Below are positions 33,808 through 43,135 of a stretch of 64,000 bases of DNA, one piece after another. The first letter of the stretch is position 1. Every line of letters starts with the position of its first letter. Location: NCBI GenBank assembly GCA_963851245.1, contig CAWKOH010000015.1, positions 10,437 through 74,436 of the forward strand, read 5' to 3'. The position numbers and the translations under genes are program-made. A model generated the notes under the pieces. It made no database searches, was not told the DNA's origin, and saw nothing but the letters and a program-made list of their open reading frames with translations. Source of the DNA: CAWKOH01 sp963851245. Lineage in GTDB: Bacteria > Actinomycetota > Acidimicrobiia > Acidimicrobiales > Palsa-688.

Positions 33808-34944
33808 ATGAACCTGACCGAGGAGCAGAAGGCCTTCCGGTCCGCCGTGCGGCATCTCGCCGAATCCCGTTTCGCCCCCGCGCCGCCGAAGTTGACCTTA
33901 GCGGGGAGTTCCCCTGGGACAACTTCAAGGAATGCGTGGCCATGGAGCTGCCCGGCATGAGCATCCCGACCGAGTACGGAGGCTCGGCCGCGGATCACGT
34001 GACCCGGGCCATCATGGTCGAGGAGATCGCCCGGACCTGCGCTTCCACCAGCCTGATGATGGCCATCAACGGCCTATCGGTAACGCCAATCGTCAACTGG
34101 GCCTCGGATGAGATCAAGTCGAAGTACCTGCCCCGCTACGCTTCCGGCGAGGTGCAGGGAAGCTACTGCCTTTCGGAGGTCGACGCCGGGAGCGACGTAG
34201 CCGCCATGAGCGCACGCGCCGTGCGCGACGGGGACTCCTACGTCCTCAACGGCCGCAAGCATTGGATCACCAACGCCGGCATCTCCGAGCTTTACGTTGT
34301 GTTCGCCAAGACCGACCCGGCCGCCGGCGCGCGCGGCGTGTCCTGTTTCCTGGTCGAGAAGCGGTTCGGTCTCCAGATCGGCAAGCTCGAGCGCAAAATG
34401 GGAATTCACGGCAGCCCGACCGGAGAGGTGATCCTCGACGACGTCCGCGTTCCTGCGGCCAACCTGATCGGCGAAGAAGGGCAGGGGTTCACCATCGCCA
34501 TGCACACTCTTGATCGAAGCCGGCCTTCGATCGCCGCTCAGGCCCTAGGCATCGCCCAGGGTGCTATGGACTACGCCATCGGGTACATGAAGGAGCGTCA
34601 GGCCTTCGGCAAGCCCATCGCTGAGTTCCAGGGTTTGCAGTTCATGCTCGCTGACATGGCCATGAAGATCGAAGCCGCCCGCGGGCTGACCTACCGCGCC
34701 TGTGCCATCATCGATGCGGGCGACCCCGACGCTGACCTGAACGCCGTCGGAGCCATGGCCAAGGCCTTCGCCTCGGATGTGGCCATGGAGGTGACCACCA
34801 ACGCGGTCCAGCTGCTGGGTGGCAACGGGTACACGGGTGACTTCCCTGTCGAGCGCATGATCCGCGACGCCAAGATCACACAGATCTACGAGGGGACCAA
34901 CCAGATCCAGACGCGTGGTCATCGCACGCAACCTGCTTCGGTAG
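33808..34944 (+). CDS. Acyl-CoA dehydrogenase with two compensating frameshifts
   Basis: The best reconstruction is a 378-residue FAD-dependent acyl-CoA dehydrogenase. It starts MNLTEEQKAFRSAVRHLAESRF at ATG 33808. Near the C5 run at 33875-33879 one base appears to be missing: the next frame continues AAEVDLSGEFPWDNFKECVA. The long middle frame is typical (YCLSEVDAGSDVAAM, WITNAGISELYVVFAKTD, QLLGGNGYTGDFPVERMIRDAKITQIYEGTNQIQ). Near 34911 one extra base shifts it again; without it the protein would end RVVIARNLLR at TAG 34942. As read, the middle frame runs on to 34982 with an unrelated tail. The two indels cancel, keeping overall length a multiple of three. Either assembly errors or a decayed gene; functional family is clear. 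Confidence 0.85.
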
Positions 34945-35003
34945 GGCCGGTTACAGTCCTTACGCCGGGTTTGCCGATCTGATCGTTGTGGAGCGCGAAA
35001 GAA

Positions 35004-36257
35004 GTGAAGAGCGAACGAGCCGAGGCCATTTTCGACCATCATTCACCAACATGGCTGGCCGACCGCCACCGCCACAACGACGAGCTGCGCGCTCAGTGCC
35101 CCGTGGTGTGGAATCCCAGCTACGGCGGCTACTGGTTCGTTTCCGGCTATGACGAGGTAACCGCCGTCGCTCGGGACAGCGAGACGTTCACCCCTAGATA
35201 CGAGGCGAACGCCTCCGACGGGTTGAGTTACATAGGAATCATGGGCGTCCCGAGGGGCGAGGGGATGCCCCCGGTCGGCATAGCCGAAGCCGAGGGCCGG
35301 CGCCACGCCGCCCTGCGACGGGTCATCAACCCGTTCATGCTGCCACCCGCCGTCGCTGCTGACCGACCTTTCCTCGAACAGGCGTCCGCCTGGTTCCTGG
35401 ACCAGAAGGTTCCGGACGGCTCGATGGAGATGGTCCACGACTTCACCGGGCCGGTGCCGGCCTTGTGGACAATGCGGCTGTTGGGGCTTCCCTGTGAAAG
35501 CTGGGAGCACTACGCCGAGTACTTCCACGCCACCGCCGCCTATGGCCGGGATAGTCCCGAGTTCATCCGGGCCGTCAGCCGCACGCCGGAGATGGTGGCG
35601 GAAGCCCTGGAGATCATCGAGGATCGCCGCACCCGTCCGGGCGACGATCTCCTGTCGCAGCTGATCCTCATGGACGTGGACGGCGAGGCCCTCAGCAACG
35701 ATGATCTGATCGCCGTCCTCTGGAATCTCATCGGCGGCGGCCTCGATACGACGACGTCGCTCGCGTCACTCGCCTTTGCCCATCTCGATCGCCATACCGA
35801 CCTGCGCCAGAGGCTCAGGGAGGAACCGGAGCTTCTGCTGGCAGCCTGCGAGGAGTACCTGCGGTGGACGTCCGTCAATGAGACCCTCACCCGGACCTGC
35901 ACCAAGGACACGGAACTGGCCGGCCAGCAAATCAAGCGCGGCGATTTCGTAATGGTTAGCTGGCTCGGCGCCAATTTCGACCCGAAGGTCTTCGACCGGC
36001 CTTATGAGGTCGACGTTGATCGAAGCACCAACGCCCATCTCGCCTTTGGGATCGGAGCTCACCGCTGCATCGGGCTTCATGTGGCGCGCACCGTCTTCCA
36101 CGTCATGGCGACCGAAGTGCTGACGCGGATCCCGGACTATCGCGTCGATCGAGACCAGACTCGCTTCTACGGGGGCAACCCCGAGCTGTACGGGGTGGTC
36201 AGGATGCCCGTGACGTTCACCCCTTCCGATCCGGTCGGAGTCGAGAGACCGTTTTGA
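35004..36257 (+). CDS. Cytochrome P450
   Basis: A soluble bacterial P450 of about 417 residues. The heme-binding signature is LAFGIGAHRCIGLHVA (FGxGxHxCxG, about residue 335-350). The I-helix oxygen-activation motif is IGGGLDTTTSLAS. The ExxR pair lies in the K-helix EEYLRW. Start is either GTG 35004 or TTG 34986 (six residues longer). Redox partners are not encoded nearby. Position downstream of an acyl-CoA dehydrogenase and upstream of luciferase-like oxidoreductases suggests lipid or terpenoid oxidation, which is only an inference. Confidence 0.93.
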   Translation: MKSERAEAIFDHHSPTWLADRHRHNDELRAQCPVVWNPSYGGYWFVSGYDEVTAVARDSETFTPRYEANASDGLSYIGIMGVPRGEGMPPVGIAEAEGRRHAALRRVINPFMLPPAVAADRPFLEQASAWFLDQKVPDGSMEMVHDFTGPVPALWTMRLLGLPCESWEHYAEYFHATAAYGRDSPEFIRAVSRTPEMVAEALEIIEDRRTRPGDDLLSQLILMDVDGEALSNDDLIAVLWNLIGGGLDTTTSLASLAFAHLDRHTDLRQRLREEPELLLAACEEYLRWTSVNETLTRTCTKDTELAGQQIKRGDFVMVSWLGANFDPKVFDRPYEVDVDRSTNAHLAFGIGAHRCIGLHVARTVFHVMATEVLTRIPDYRVDRDQTRFYGGNPELYGVVRMPVTFTPSDPVGVERPF

Positions 36258-36321
36258 CCATCACCCACCTGGAGTCGCTCCAGTTGGCCATGGGGCAATC
36301 CGGCCTGGCCGGCCGGTGGCT

Positions 36322-37056
36322 CTAAACTTTCTCGGTCCCTTCGAACGCCGTCACATCCGGCCGCGACACGTAGCGCAGGCGGGGAATGGTGATGTCGCCG
36401 ACCGAGACGGTGGCCGACACGGGCTGTCGGGGCTCGAGCAAAGGCTCGCCCCACGCCTCAGCGTCGAAGGCGACCAGCCGAGGCCGGATCCGTTCGACCC
36501 GGCGCAAGTCGTACTCGGGTTCGACCTGGACCAGGCGCAGACCCCTGGGTGTCTGTGCCAGCGTGGTAGTGACTGAGAGCTGCGCATCGGCTGGACTCAG
36601 CGGGTCGGGATCTGAGCCGATCAGGTGCAACACCCTCTTACCCTCGCACGCCACGATCACCTCGGAGCGGTCGTACCGGCGCACGAGGCTCACCTTCCCC
36701 GCTCCAACCGGCAGCCCGAAGCGTGACGACAGCAGCTCGGCCGCGCTCGGATTGTCGATAATCGCGCCCGTCACATAACCCCGGGGTCGTACTCCGCTGC
36801 GACACGAAACCCGGGCCTGCACCACGCCAAATGGCCCCCAGGGGCTGTCCGGGACCCTCCATGCCAGCAGAACCAGCATCGGCGGGGTGGTGGGGTGGAG
36901 CCCGGGCGGAAGCGTGGCCTGCCGGTGTGCGTAGGACGTCTCGAAGGCGGCTTGCACGACCTCCGCCCTTTCGAAGTGAACCGACTCGCCGTCCAGCCTC
37001 TCCATGTTCGGCGCGGCCAGGGAGAGACGGCCCAGATCCGCGGTTCCGGTCAGCAC
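36322..37056 (-). CDS. Acetoacetate decarboxylase-superfamily protein
   Basis: A 244-residue protein with the compact ADC-like beta fold: PPMLVLLAWRVPDSPWGPFGVVQARVSCRSG then GYVTGAIIDNPSAAELLSSRFGLP and KVSLVRRYDRSEVIV. The essential lysine of true acetoacetate decarboxylases is not obvious at its usual position, so it may have another activity. It directly follows the LLM oxidoreductase gene on the same strand with only 2 bases between, so they are probably cotranscribed. Confidence 0.68.
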   Translation of the reverse strand: MLTGTADLGRLSLAAPNMERLDGESVHFERAEVVQAAFETSYAHRQATLPPGLHPTTPPMLVLLAWRVPDSPWGPFGVVQARVSCRSGVRPRGYVTGAIIDNPSAAELLSSRFGLPVGAGKVSLVRRYDRSEVIVACEGKRVLHLIGSDPDPLSPADAQLSVTTTLAQTPRGLRLVQVEPEYDLRRVERIRPRLVAFDAEAWGEPLLEPRQPVSATVSVGDITIPRLRYVSRPDVTAFEGTEKV

Positions 37057-37058
37057 CG

Positions 37059-38165
37059 CTACTCCCCCTCCCCGGCCGTGGAGGCGGCGTCGCGAAACTT
37101 CGGCATCACCTTCTCAGCGAAGAGCCGCATGCTTGCCAGGACCTCGTCCTGAGGCACCGTCTCACACGTATTGACCAGGAAATTGATGCCGGTCACGCCG
37201 ATCGACTCCCACCTCTGGATGACCGATACCAGGCGGTCGGGATCACCGACGCCAATGCCCTCGGGTATACCCCGGGGATCCCCCGGACCCGAGTGATCGG
37301 CCGCCGTGCCTGGAGCCAAGTTCCCCAGTGACTGGTACGCCCGGGTCGGGTAGGCCTCACGGGTCCAGAGAAGATGTGAATTGGCCAGCCCGAACAGCCC
37401 GACCATGCGCATGCCGGTCTCCGCCGCCCGACCGCCGTCCTCGTGGCAGTACAGGAAGTTGAGCGTGGTGACCTGGTCGTTGACCACTGAGCTGACCGGG
37501 TCGCAGTTCTGTACCCGGCGGTGGTACTCCCGGGTCCGCCTCTCCTGCTCGGCGTAACCTGCGGCCGCGACTCCCAGGCAGCCCAGGCCCCTCTCCCCAG
37601 CATCGAGTTCGGTTCCCGGGCTGGTTACCGTCACCCACATGGGAGGGTGAGGTTTCTGGACCGGCTTGGGGAGGACGTTCCGTTCCGGCATGGAGAAGCA
37701 GCTGCCCTCAAAGGCGAAGGGCTCGTCGGCCCACATCCGGGGCAGAACCCGCACGAACTCGTCCCAGGTTTTCTTCGTGTCGTCCGGATCGACCCCGAAG
37801 CCGCCGAGCTCGGTCCAGGTCGACGACCGGGCCGTGCCGAATTCCAGGCGGCCATCGGAGATGAGATCGAGAGCCGCCGCCCGTTCGGCCACCCGGATCG
37901 GATGATTCATTTCCGGAACGCAGACGACCGCGCCGTGACCCACCCGGATCCGCTGGGTCTGCGCCGCTATGGCCGTCAGCACCACTTCGGGGGCTGAGCA
38001 ATGGGAGTACTCCTCCAGGAAGTGGTGCTCCACCGCCCACACCCAGTCGAAGCCCAGCTCGTCAGCGAGACGGGCCTGCTCCAGAGCGTTGTGGTACACC
38101 TGCCGCTCCACCCCGGGTCCGAAGGGCCGGGGCGTCGACAGCTCCAGGAATATTCCGAAGCGCAC
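37059..38165 (-). CDS. LLM-class flavin-dependent oxidoreductase
   Basis: A 368-residue luciferase-like monooxygenase. It begins VRFGIFLELSTPRPF at GTG 38165, the conserved first strand of the TIM barrel. FDWVWAVEHHFLEEYSHCSAPEV and RVGHGAVVCVPEMNHPIRVAE are typical of the bacterial luciferase-like group. Enzymes of this class use FMN or F420; the sequence does not separate the two. The ORF upstream of 38165 is not conserved. It is the first gene of a pair with the ADC-like protein. Confidence 0.9.
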   Translation of the reverse strand: MRFGIFLELSTPRPFGPGVERQVYHNALEQARLADELGFDWVWAVEHHFLEEYSHCSAPEVVLTAIAAQTQRIRVGHGAVVCVPEMNHPIRVAERAAALDLISDGRLEFGTARSSTWTELGGFGVDPDDTKKTWDEFVRVLPRMWADEPFAFEGSCFSMPERNVLPKPVQKPHPPMWVTVTSPGTELDAGERGLGCLGVAAAGYAEQERRTREYHRRVQNCDPVSSVVNDQVTTLNFLYCHEDGGRAAETGMRMVGLFGLANSHLLWTREAYPTRAYQSLGNLAPGTAADHSGPGDPRGIPEGIGVGDPDRLVSVIQRWESIGVTGINFLVNTCETVPQDEVLASMRLFAEKVMPKFRDAASTAGEGE

Positions 38166-38348
38166 CGGCCATGTGTAGCACCGAATACCCGGCCGCGTGT
38201 TTTCGGCTCGGGATATCTCCGCCGTAACGATTGGCGCCATCTAGTGTCGTTCGAATGTGGTGGGGGTTGAGGCTCTGCCTCATGCCGGAAAGCGGTCGCT
38301 GACCGCCCTTAGTCTGGACGAAATGTCCGCCGGCGCGATGCACCATTC

Positions 38349-38492
38349 GTGACCAGGCGAGGGGCCGCTCCATTCGCCCTCGTGTCGGTGGTATGGGGCA
38401 TCCCCTACCTGCTGATAAAGGTCTCGCTCCGCCATCTGGAGCCTTCCGTGGTGGGGCCGGAACCGCTCGCCACGACCCGACCCGGCCGGTAG
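38349..38492 (+). pseudogene. Truncated EamA/DMT transporter remnant
   Basis: A 47-codon frame from GTG 38349 to TAG 38490. It opens with one complete transmembrane helix, ALVSVVWGIPYLLIKVSLRHLEPSVV, typical of the first helix of EamA-family (DMT) exporters. The similarity stops after VGPEP and the rest, about 250 residues, is gone. It lies in the roughly 400-base gap between the LLM gene and egtB, where no other gene is seen. Probably a deletion remnant. Confidence 0.65.
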
Positions 38493-38572
38493 GTGATTTA
38501 CGAATAGTGCAGCCGGGTAGATAGTCTCAGAGGAGCAGTCGACCGCTGTCCACCAGACGAAACGGGCCCCCC

Positions 38573-39853
38573 ATGACTACTTTCGTCAATCATGCAACGG
38601 CCGACGAGCGGCCGGTCGGTACGTCCACGCTCGCCTCCCTCGCCGAGCACTATAAGGCCGTACGAGCCCTCACGGAGACGCTGGCTGCGCCTCTTTCGCC
38701 GGAAGACCAGACGGTGCAATCGATGCCGGACGTGAGCCCCACCAAATGGCACCGGGCCCACACCACCTGGTTCTTCGAGACCTTCTTGCTGGGTCCGTAC
38801 GTTCCGGACTACGCCGCCTTCCACCCTGCGTACAGCTATTTGTTCAACTCCTACTACGAGGCCGTCGGCCGGCGTTACGCCCGCCCCGACCGAGGGCTGG
38901 TCTCCCGTCCCGGTTGCGCCGAGATCGCCAGTTACCGCCGTCACGTCGACGACAACATGATGCAGCTGCTGGAGGGCCCACTCGACTCCCGGGCCGCGGC
39001 GCTGGTCGATCTCGGGCTGCACCACGAGCAGCAGCACCAGGAGCTGCTCCTCATGGACATCAAGCACGTGCTCTCCCTGAGCCCCCTCGACCCTCCCTAC
39101 GTGGACTTCCGGCCCGTGGCGATGGCTCGAAGGGGCATTTCCGCCGGCTGGCTGGAACACACCGGGGGCCGGATCGAGGTCGGCCGGCGCAGCGCTGGGT
39201 TCTGTTTCGACAACGAAACCCCCTCCCACTCCGTGCTTCTGGCCCCGTACGCCCTGGCCGAAGGGTTGGTGACCTGCGGTCAGTGGCTCGAGTTCATGGG
39301 GGACCGCGGCTACCAGCGGCCTGAGTTTTGGCTGTCGGACGGTTGGGCCGCGGTCCAGGCGGGCGGGTGGGCCGCACCGCTTTATTGGGAGCGCGAAGGC
39401 TCTCACTGGACCGTCTTCACTCTCGGCGGCCGCCGCCCGGTGGACCCGCATGAGCCCGTCTGCCACGTCAGCTATTTCGAGGCCGATGCCTTCGCCCATT
39501 GGGCCGGCGCCCGCCTGCCGACCGAGTTCGAGTGGGAGGCTGTCGCCGCCAGCCAGCCCTTGCGAGGGCGCTTCCTGGATCCGTCCCGGCCCCACCCCCA
39601 GGTCCAGCAGGGAGCTACCTGGTACGGGGACACCTGGGTGTGGACGGCGTCGGCCTATCTGCCCTATCCGGGCTTCCGGCCCGCGGCCGGCGCAGTGGGG
39701 GAGTACAACGGGAAGTTCATGGTCAACCAGCACGTGCTGCGAGGCGGCTCCTGCGTCACGCCCGCCGATCACGTCCGCTCCACCTACCGCAACTTCTTCC
39801 CGCCCGGCGCCCGGTGGCCGTTCACCGGGGTGCGGCTGGCCCGAGACCTCTAG
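38573..39853 (+). CDS. egtB: Ergothioneine sulfoxide synthase EgtB
   Basis: The 426-residue non-heme iron enzyme couples hercynine to a thiol donor (gamma-glutamylcysteine or cysteine) through C-S bond formation. The N-terminal DinB_2 domain supplies the iron ligands: HRAHTTWFFE (His) and HHEQQHQE (HxxxHxE, about 154). The C-terminal formylglycine-generating-enzyme-like domain includes VSYFEADAFAHWAGARLPTEFEWE and the ending HVLRGGSCVTPADHVRSTYRNFFPP. The start ATG at 38573 has no clear ribosome binding site. egtD follows after 9 bases. No egtA, egtC or egtE lies in the window, so the thiol donor is uncertain. Confidence 0.95.
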   Translation: MTTFVNHATADERPVGTSTLASLAEHYKAVRALTETLAAPLSPEDQTVQSMPDVSPTKWHRAHTTWFFETFLLGPYVPDYAAFHPAYSYLFNSYYEAVGRRYARPDRGLVSRPGCAEIASYRRHVDDNMMQLLEGPLDSRAAALVDLGLHHEQQHQELLLMDIKHVLSLSPLDPPYVDFRPVAMARRGISAGWLEHTGGRIEVGRRSAGFCFDNETPSHSVLLAPYALAEGLVTCGQWLEFMGDRGYQRPEFWLSDGWAAVQAGGWAAPLYWEREGSHWTVFTLGGRRPVDPHEPVCHVSYFEADAFAHWAGARLPTEFEWEAVAASQPLRGRFLDPSRPHPQVQQGATWYGDTWVWTASAYLPYPGFRPAAGAVGEYNGKFMVNQHVLRGGSCVTPADHVRSTYRNFFPPGARWPFTGVRLARDL

Positions 39854-39862
39854 GAGTGTTCC

Positions 39863-40858
39863 GTGGAAAGGCAGTTGACCATAGATGTGCTCGTCACGGC
39901 CGTCGATCGCCACGCCGCCCTCTGCCAGGACGTCCGGACCGGCCTGACCGCGTCCCCCAAGTTCCTGCCCCCGGTCTGGTTCTACGACGAGGCCGGAAGC
40001 CTGCTCTTCGACGAGATCACCCGTCTTCCGGAGTACTACCTGACCCGCACCGAGAGCAGCATCCTGACCGGCCACGCCGCAGAGATCGCCGAGATCACGG
40101 AAACCGACACCCTGGTCGAGATCGGTTCGGGCACCTCCGAGAAGACCCGGCTTTTGCTCGACGCCATGGCCGGCCGGGACTCGCTCCGCGGCATCGTGCT
40201 GCTCGACATAAGCGAGGAGGTGCTCAGGGATGCCGCCGCCACTCTCAGCACCAGCTACCAGGTCGACGTCCACGCTGTGGTCGACGACTTCCGTGACGGG
40301 ATCCTGAAGCTTCCCAGCCGGGGACGCCGGCTCTGGGCCTTCCTGGGCAGCACCATAGGCAACTTTCCGCCGGACGACCGATCGTCCCTGCTGGGCGAGT
40401 TCCGGACCGCCATGGGGGCTGATGACTACTTCCTGCTGGGCACCGACCTGGTCAAATCACCCCGCCGGCTGGTAGCTGCCTATGACGACTCCGAAGGCGT
40501 CACCGCGGCCTTCAACCGCAACGTGCTACGGGTCCTCGACCGGGAGCTGGCGGCCACCTTCGATCCGGACGGGTTCGACCACCGTGCGGTGTGGGACGCG
40601 GACCACAGTTGGATCGAGATGCGGCTGCAGTCCCGAACCCGACAGCTGGTCGAGATACGTGAGCTGGACCTGACACTGGAGCTGGACGAGGGCGAGGAGA
40701 TCCTGACCGAGATCTCCTGCAAGTTCGAGCCCACCCACCTCCGGTCCGAGCTGCTCGCGGCCGGCCTCGCCCCGGTCCGGAGCTGGTTCGACGAAGGCGG
40801 CGACTTCCTCGTCACCCTGGCCGAGCCCGCCAGCGGGGCGGCCCTAACCGGCCTGTAG
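39863..40858 (+). CDS. egtD: L-histidine N(alpha)-methyltransferase
   Basis: The 331-residue SAM-dependent enzyme trimethylates histidine to hercynine, the first step of ergothioneine synthesis. Family features: FDEITRLPEYYLTRTESSIL near residue 50, the SAM-binding LVEIGSGTSEKTRLLLDA, LLDISEEVL, WAFLGSTIGNFPP and the C-terminal EEILTEISCKFE. The start is GTG 39863 behind TAGGAG. Forms a two-gene operon with egtB. Its 3' end overlaps the convergent LLM gene by 15 bases. Confidence 0.96.
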   Translation: MERQLTIDVLVTAVDRHAALCQDVRTGLTASPKFLPPVWFYDEAGSLLFDEITRLPEYYLTRTESSILTGHAAEIAEITETDTLVEIGSGTSEKTRLLLDAMAGRDSLRGIVLLDISEEVLRDAAATLSTSYQVDVHAVVDDFRDGILKLPSRGRRLWAFLGSTIGNFPPDDRSSLLGEFRTAMGADDYFLLGTDLVKSPRRLVAAYDDSEGVTAAFNRNVLRVLDRELAATFDPDGFDHRAVWDADHSWIEMRLQSRTRQLVEIRELDLTLELDEGEEILTEISCKFEPTHLRSELLAAGLAPVRSWFDEGGDFLVTLAEPASGAALTGL

Positions 40859-41875
40859 GGCCCTGGCGATTTCACCCCAACGGCCGGTGTTCCTGCGGTC
40901 GGCCTCTATGGAGTCCTCACCCAGGTAGGTGACCAACCGTGTCGCCAGGCCTCCGTAGCGTTGCCGGAGGGCGCCCGCCATGTCGTCCCAGGAAGCGATC
41001 ACGGCGAAATGCTCGAGCATCTCGTCGGTGATCAGGGCAGCCATCCCGGGCGCGTCTCCGGCCTTCAGGCGCTCGTTCAGCCGGGCCGAGGTCCCCTCGA
41101 ATCCGAGATCGTCGAACTGGAAGGCGTAGTCCCTGGTCGTTCCATAGAAGGCGATGCCGGCCCGGGCCCTCTCGAGCAGCTTCGATCTCTCCTCGGCTGT
41201 GTCACCAGGAACGGCGAAGACGGGAACGATCAGCTCGACATCGTCTGCGCGGCGCCCGGCGCGGGCGGCGCCTTCTGCCACGGCGGGCAGTAGGCGGTTC
41301 CGCAGATAAGGGATGGAATGGAAGGGGTGGACGTGGATGCCATCGGCGACCTCTCCCGCCATGCGGCACATCCACGGTCCCACCGCCGAGACGTCGACCT
41401 TTATGTGCCCGTAGCCGTGTTTCCTCGGTGCCCACATGGCCGGGAGGAGTGACAGCTGGTAGTAAGCGCCCTGGTGCGAGAGCGGTTCTTCACCCCCGAA
41501 CGCTCTGAAGCAGGCCCTTACGGCTTCGACGTAGTCCCGTAACCGGGGTCCGGGCGGGTCGAAGGCCGCGCCATACCGTCGCTCGACGTGGGCCCGTACC
41601 TGGCTGCCGAGGCCGAGGCGGAACCTTCCCTTCGTGTTCTCGGCCAGCTCCCAGGCCATCCCGGCCGCCAGCATCGGGCTGCGCGGGAAGGCGACGGCTA
41701 TGCCCGTGCTGAACTCGAGCGCCGGCGCAGCCATAGAGGCGGCGCAGATCGACATCCAGGGTGTCTGCGACTGCTCCGTGAAGAGCATTCCCGAAAACCC
41801 CGTCGATTCCAGCTCGCGAGCCAACTGGGCCGTTTGGTCCCAGGTCCGGCCGCCCACCATCAGGTCGAATCGCAT
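40844..41875 (-). CDS. LLM-class oxidoreductase, probably F420-dependent
   Basis: A 343-residue luciferase-like TIM-barrel protein starting MRFDLMVGGRTW at ATG 41875. SGMLFTEQSQTPWMSICAASMAA, STGIAVAFPRSPMLAAGMAWELAENTKGRFRLGLGSQVRAH and GEVADGIHVHPFHS match the group of actinobacterial F420-dependent LLM proteins. The cofactor call is family knowledge rather than a visible motif. The reaction is unknown; the divergent thiolase operon starts 48 bases away. Confidence 0.85.
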   Translation of the reverse strand: MRFDLMVGGRTWDQTAQLARELESTGFSGMLFTEQSQTPWMSICAASMAAPALEFSTGIAVAFPRSPMLAAGMAWELAENTKGRFRLGLGSQVRAHVERRYGAAFDPPGPRLRDYVEAVRACFRAFGGEEPLSHQGAYYQLSLLPAMWAPRKHGYGHIKVDVSAVGPWMCRMAGEVADGIHVHPFHSIPYLRNRLLPAVAEGAARAGRRADDVELIVPVFAVPGDTAEERSKLLERARAGIAFYGTTRDYAFQFDDLGFEGTSARLNERLKAGDAPGMAALITDEMLEHFAVIASWDDMAGALRQRYGGLATRLVTYLGEDSIEADRRNTGRWGEIARALQAG

Positions 41876-41923
41876 GCGGCTCCCATCGCTCAATCGCAAC
41901 CCACTGGTATAGCTTGCTCGGTC

Positions 41924-43135
41924 GTGACTCGCCTCCCCGCCGAACGCCGGCCGGTGATCGCCGGCCTCGGACTGACGGAGATGGGACCGGTGTACGGCCG
42001 CACGGCCGCTGGCCTCGCGGCCGAAGCGGTGCGCCTGGCCGTCGCAGACGCCGGCCTGGGACCACGGGACGTGGACGGATTGCTGACGTCGAACGGCACA
42101 ACTGGTGGCGTGGGGCTGGGCCTACAGCGGGACCTCGGCCTCTTCGACCTTCGACTCCTATCGGAGATGCAGGGGTTCGGCTCCACTGCGGCGTCGATGG
42201 TGCAGTTCGCGGCTATGGCCGTGCAGGCTGGCATGGCCGAGGTGGTGGCGTGCGTTTTCGCCGACGCCCCCCTCAGGCCCGGACGTGCGGCTGGCGATGT
42301 GTACGGCGGGGGCCGGCGACCGGACTCGGGTGGCGAGCGGGCCAGCTCCCCGCCGCCCCCGTCGGGCTGGGGAGGCCTGCTGGTGTCCACCGGAGTGGTC
42401 GGCGCCAACACCATGTACGCCCTGGCGGCTCGGCGTCACATGCTCCGCTACGGCACCACGACAGAAGACTTCGGAGCCGTCGCGGTCGCTCAGCGGGCCT
42501 GGGCGGTCGACAACCCGCACGCCCAGATGCGCCAGCCGATCACAATCGACGATCATCGGGAATCGCGCTGGATCGCCGACCCGTTCCGGATGCTCGACTG
42601 CTGCCTGGTGTCGAACGGGGGAGTGTGCGTGGTGGTGACTAACGAGGCCAGGGCTCGGTCCCTGGCCCAACCACCGGTGCACGTGCTGGGGTGGGCCCAG
42701 GCTCACCCCGGCCGCCTCTTTGACCGCGATCCGAACTTCGGCCTGGTCACCGGGGCCGCTCGTTCCGGCCCGGCCGCTTTGGCCATGGCCGGGGTGAAGG
42801 TCGACGACGTCGAGCTGGCCGAATTGTACGACTGCTACACCTTCACCGTCGTGGTATCGCTCGAAGATTACGGCTTCTGCTCCAAGGGCGAAGGAGGAGA
42901 CTTCGTCTCGAGCGGAGCCATCGGGCCTACGGGCCGGCTGAAGCTCAATACCGGGGGCGGTCAGCTCTCCTCGTACTACATGTGGGGCATGACCCCGCTG
43001 TCCGAGGCGGTCATACAGGTACGAGGCCAGGGAGGCGCGCGCCAGGTCCATCCCCACGATCTGGCCCTGGTCAGCGGCAACGGCGGCATCCTCGACCACC
43101 ACGCCACTCTCGTGCTCGGGTCGAGGCCGTCATGA
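41924..43135 (+). CDS. Thiolase-family / lipid-transfer-type acetyl-CoA acetyltransferase
   Basis: A 403-residue thiolase-fold protein starting at GTG 41924 (VTRLPAERRPVIAGLGLTEMG). It belongs to the non-condensing, SCP2-thiolase/Ltp-type branch. VDDVELAELYDCYTFTVVVSLEDYGFC and the C-terminal NTGGGQLSSYYMWGMTPLSEAV followed by SGNGG are typical. It lacks the canonical CASG nucleophile. Proteins of this branch often pair with a DUF35 OB-fold protein and act in side-chain aldol cleavage, as in steroid catabolism. The DUF35 gene overlaps its stop (ATGA). Confidence 0.87.
   Translation: MTRLPAERRPVIAGLGLTEMGPVYGRTAAGLAAEAVRLAVADAGLGPRDVDGLLTSNGTTGGVGLGLQRDLGLFDLRLLSEMQGFGSTAASMVQFAAMAVQAGMAEVVACVFADAPLRPGRAAGDVYGGGRRPDSGGERASSPPPPSGWGGLLVSTGVVGANTMYALAARRHMLRYGTTTEDFGAVAVAQRAWAVDNPHAQMRQPITIDDHRESRWIADPFRMLDCCLVSNGGVCVVVTNEARARSLAQPPVHVLGWAQAHPGRLFDRDPNFGLVTGAARSGPAALAMAGVKVDDVELAELYDCYTFTVVVSLEDYGFCSKGEGGDFVSSGAIGPTGRLKLNTGGGQLSSYYMWGMTPLSEAVIQVRGQGGARQVHPHDLALVSGNGGILDHHATLVLGSRPS

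Noticed and set aside
38498..40273. Long minus-strand open frame of 591 codons opposite egtB and egtD
   Set aside because: It is an antisense shadow in high-GC DNA; both genes on the other strand have full family motifs.
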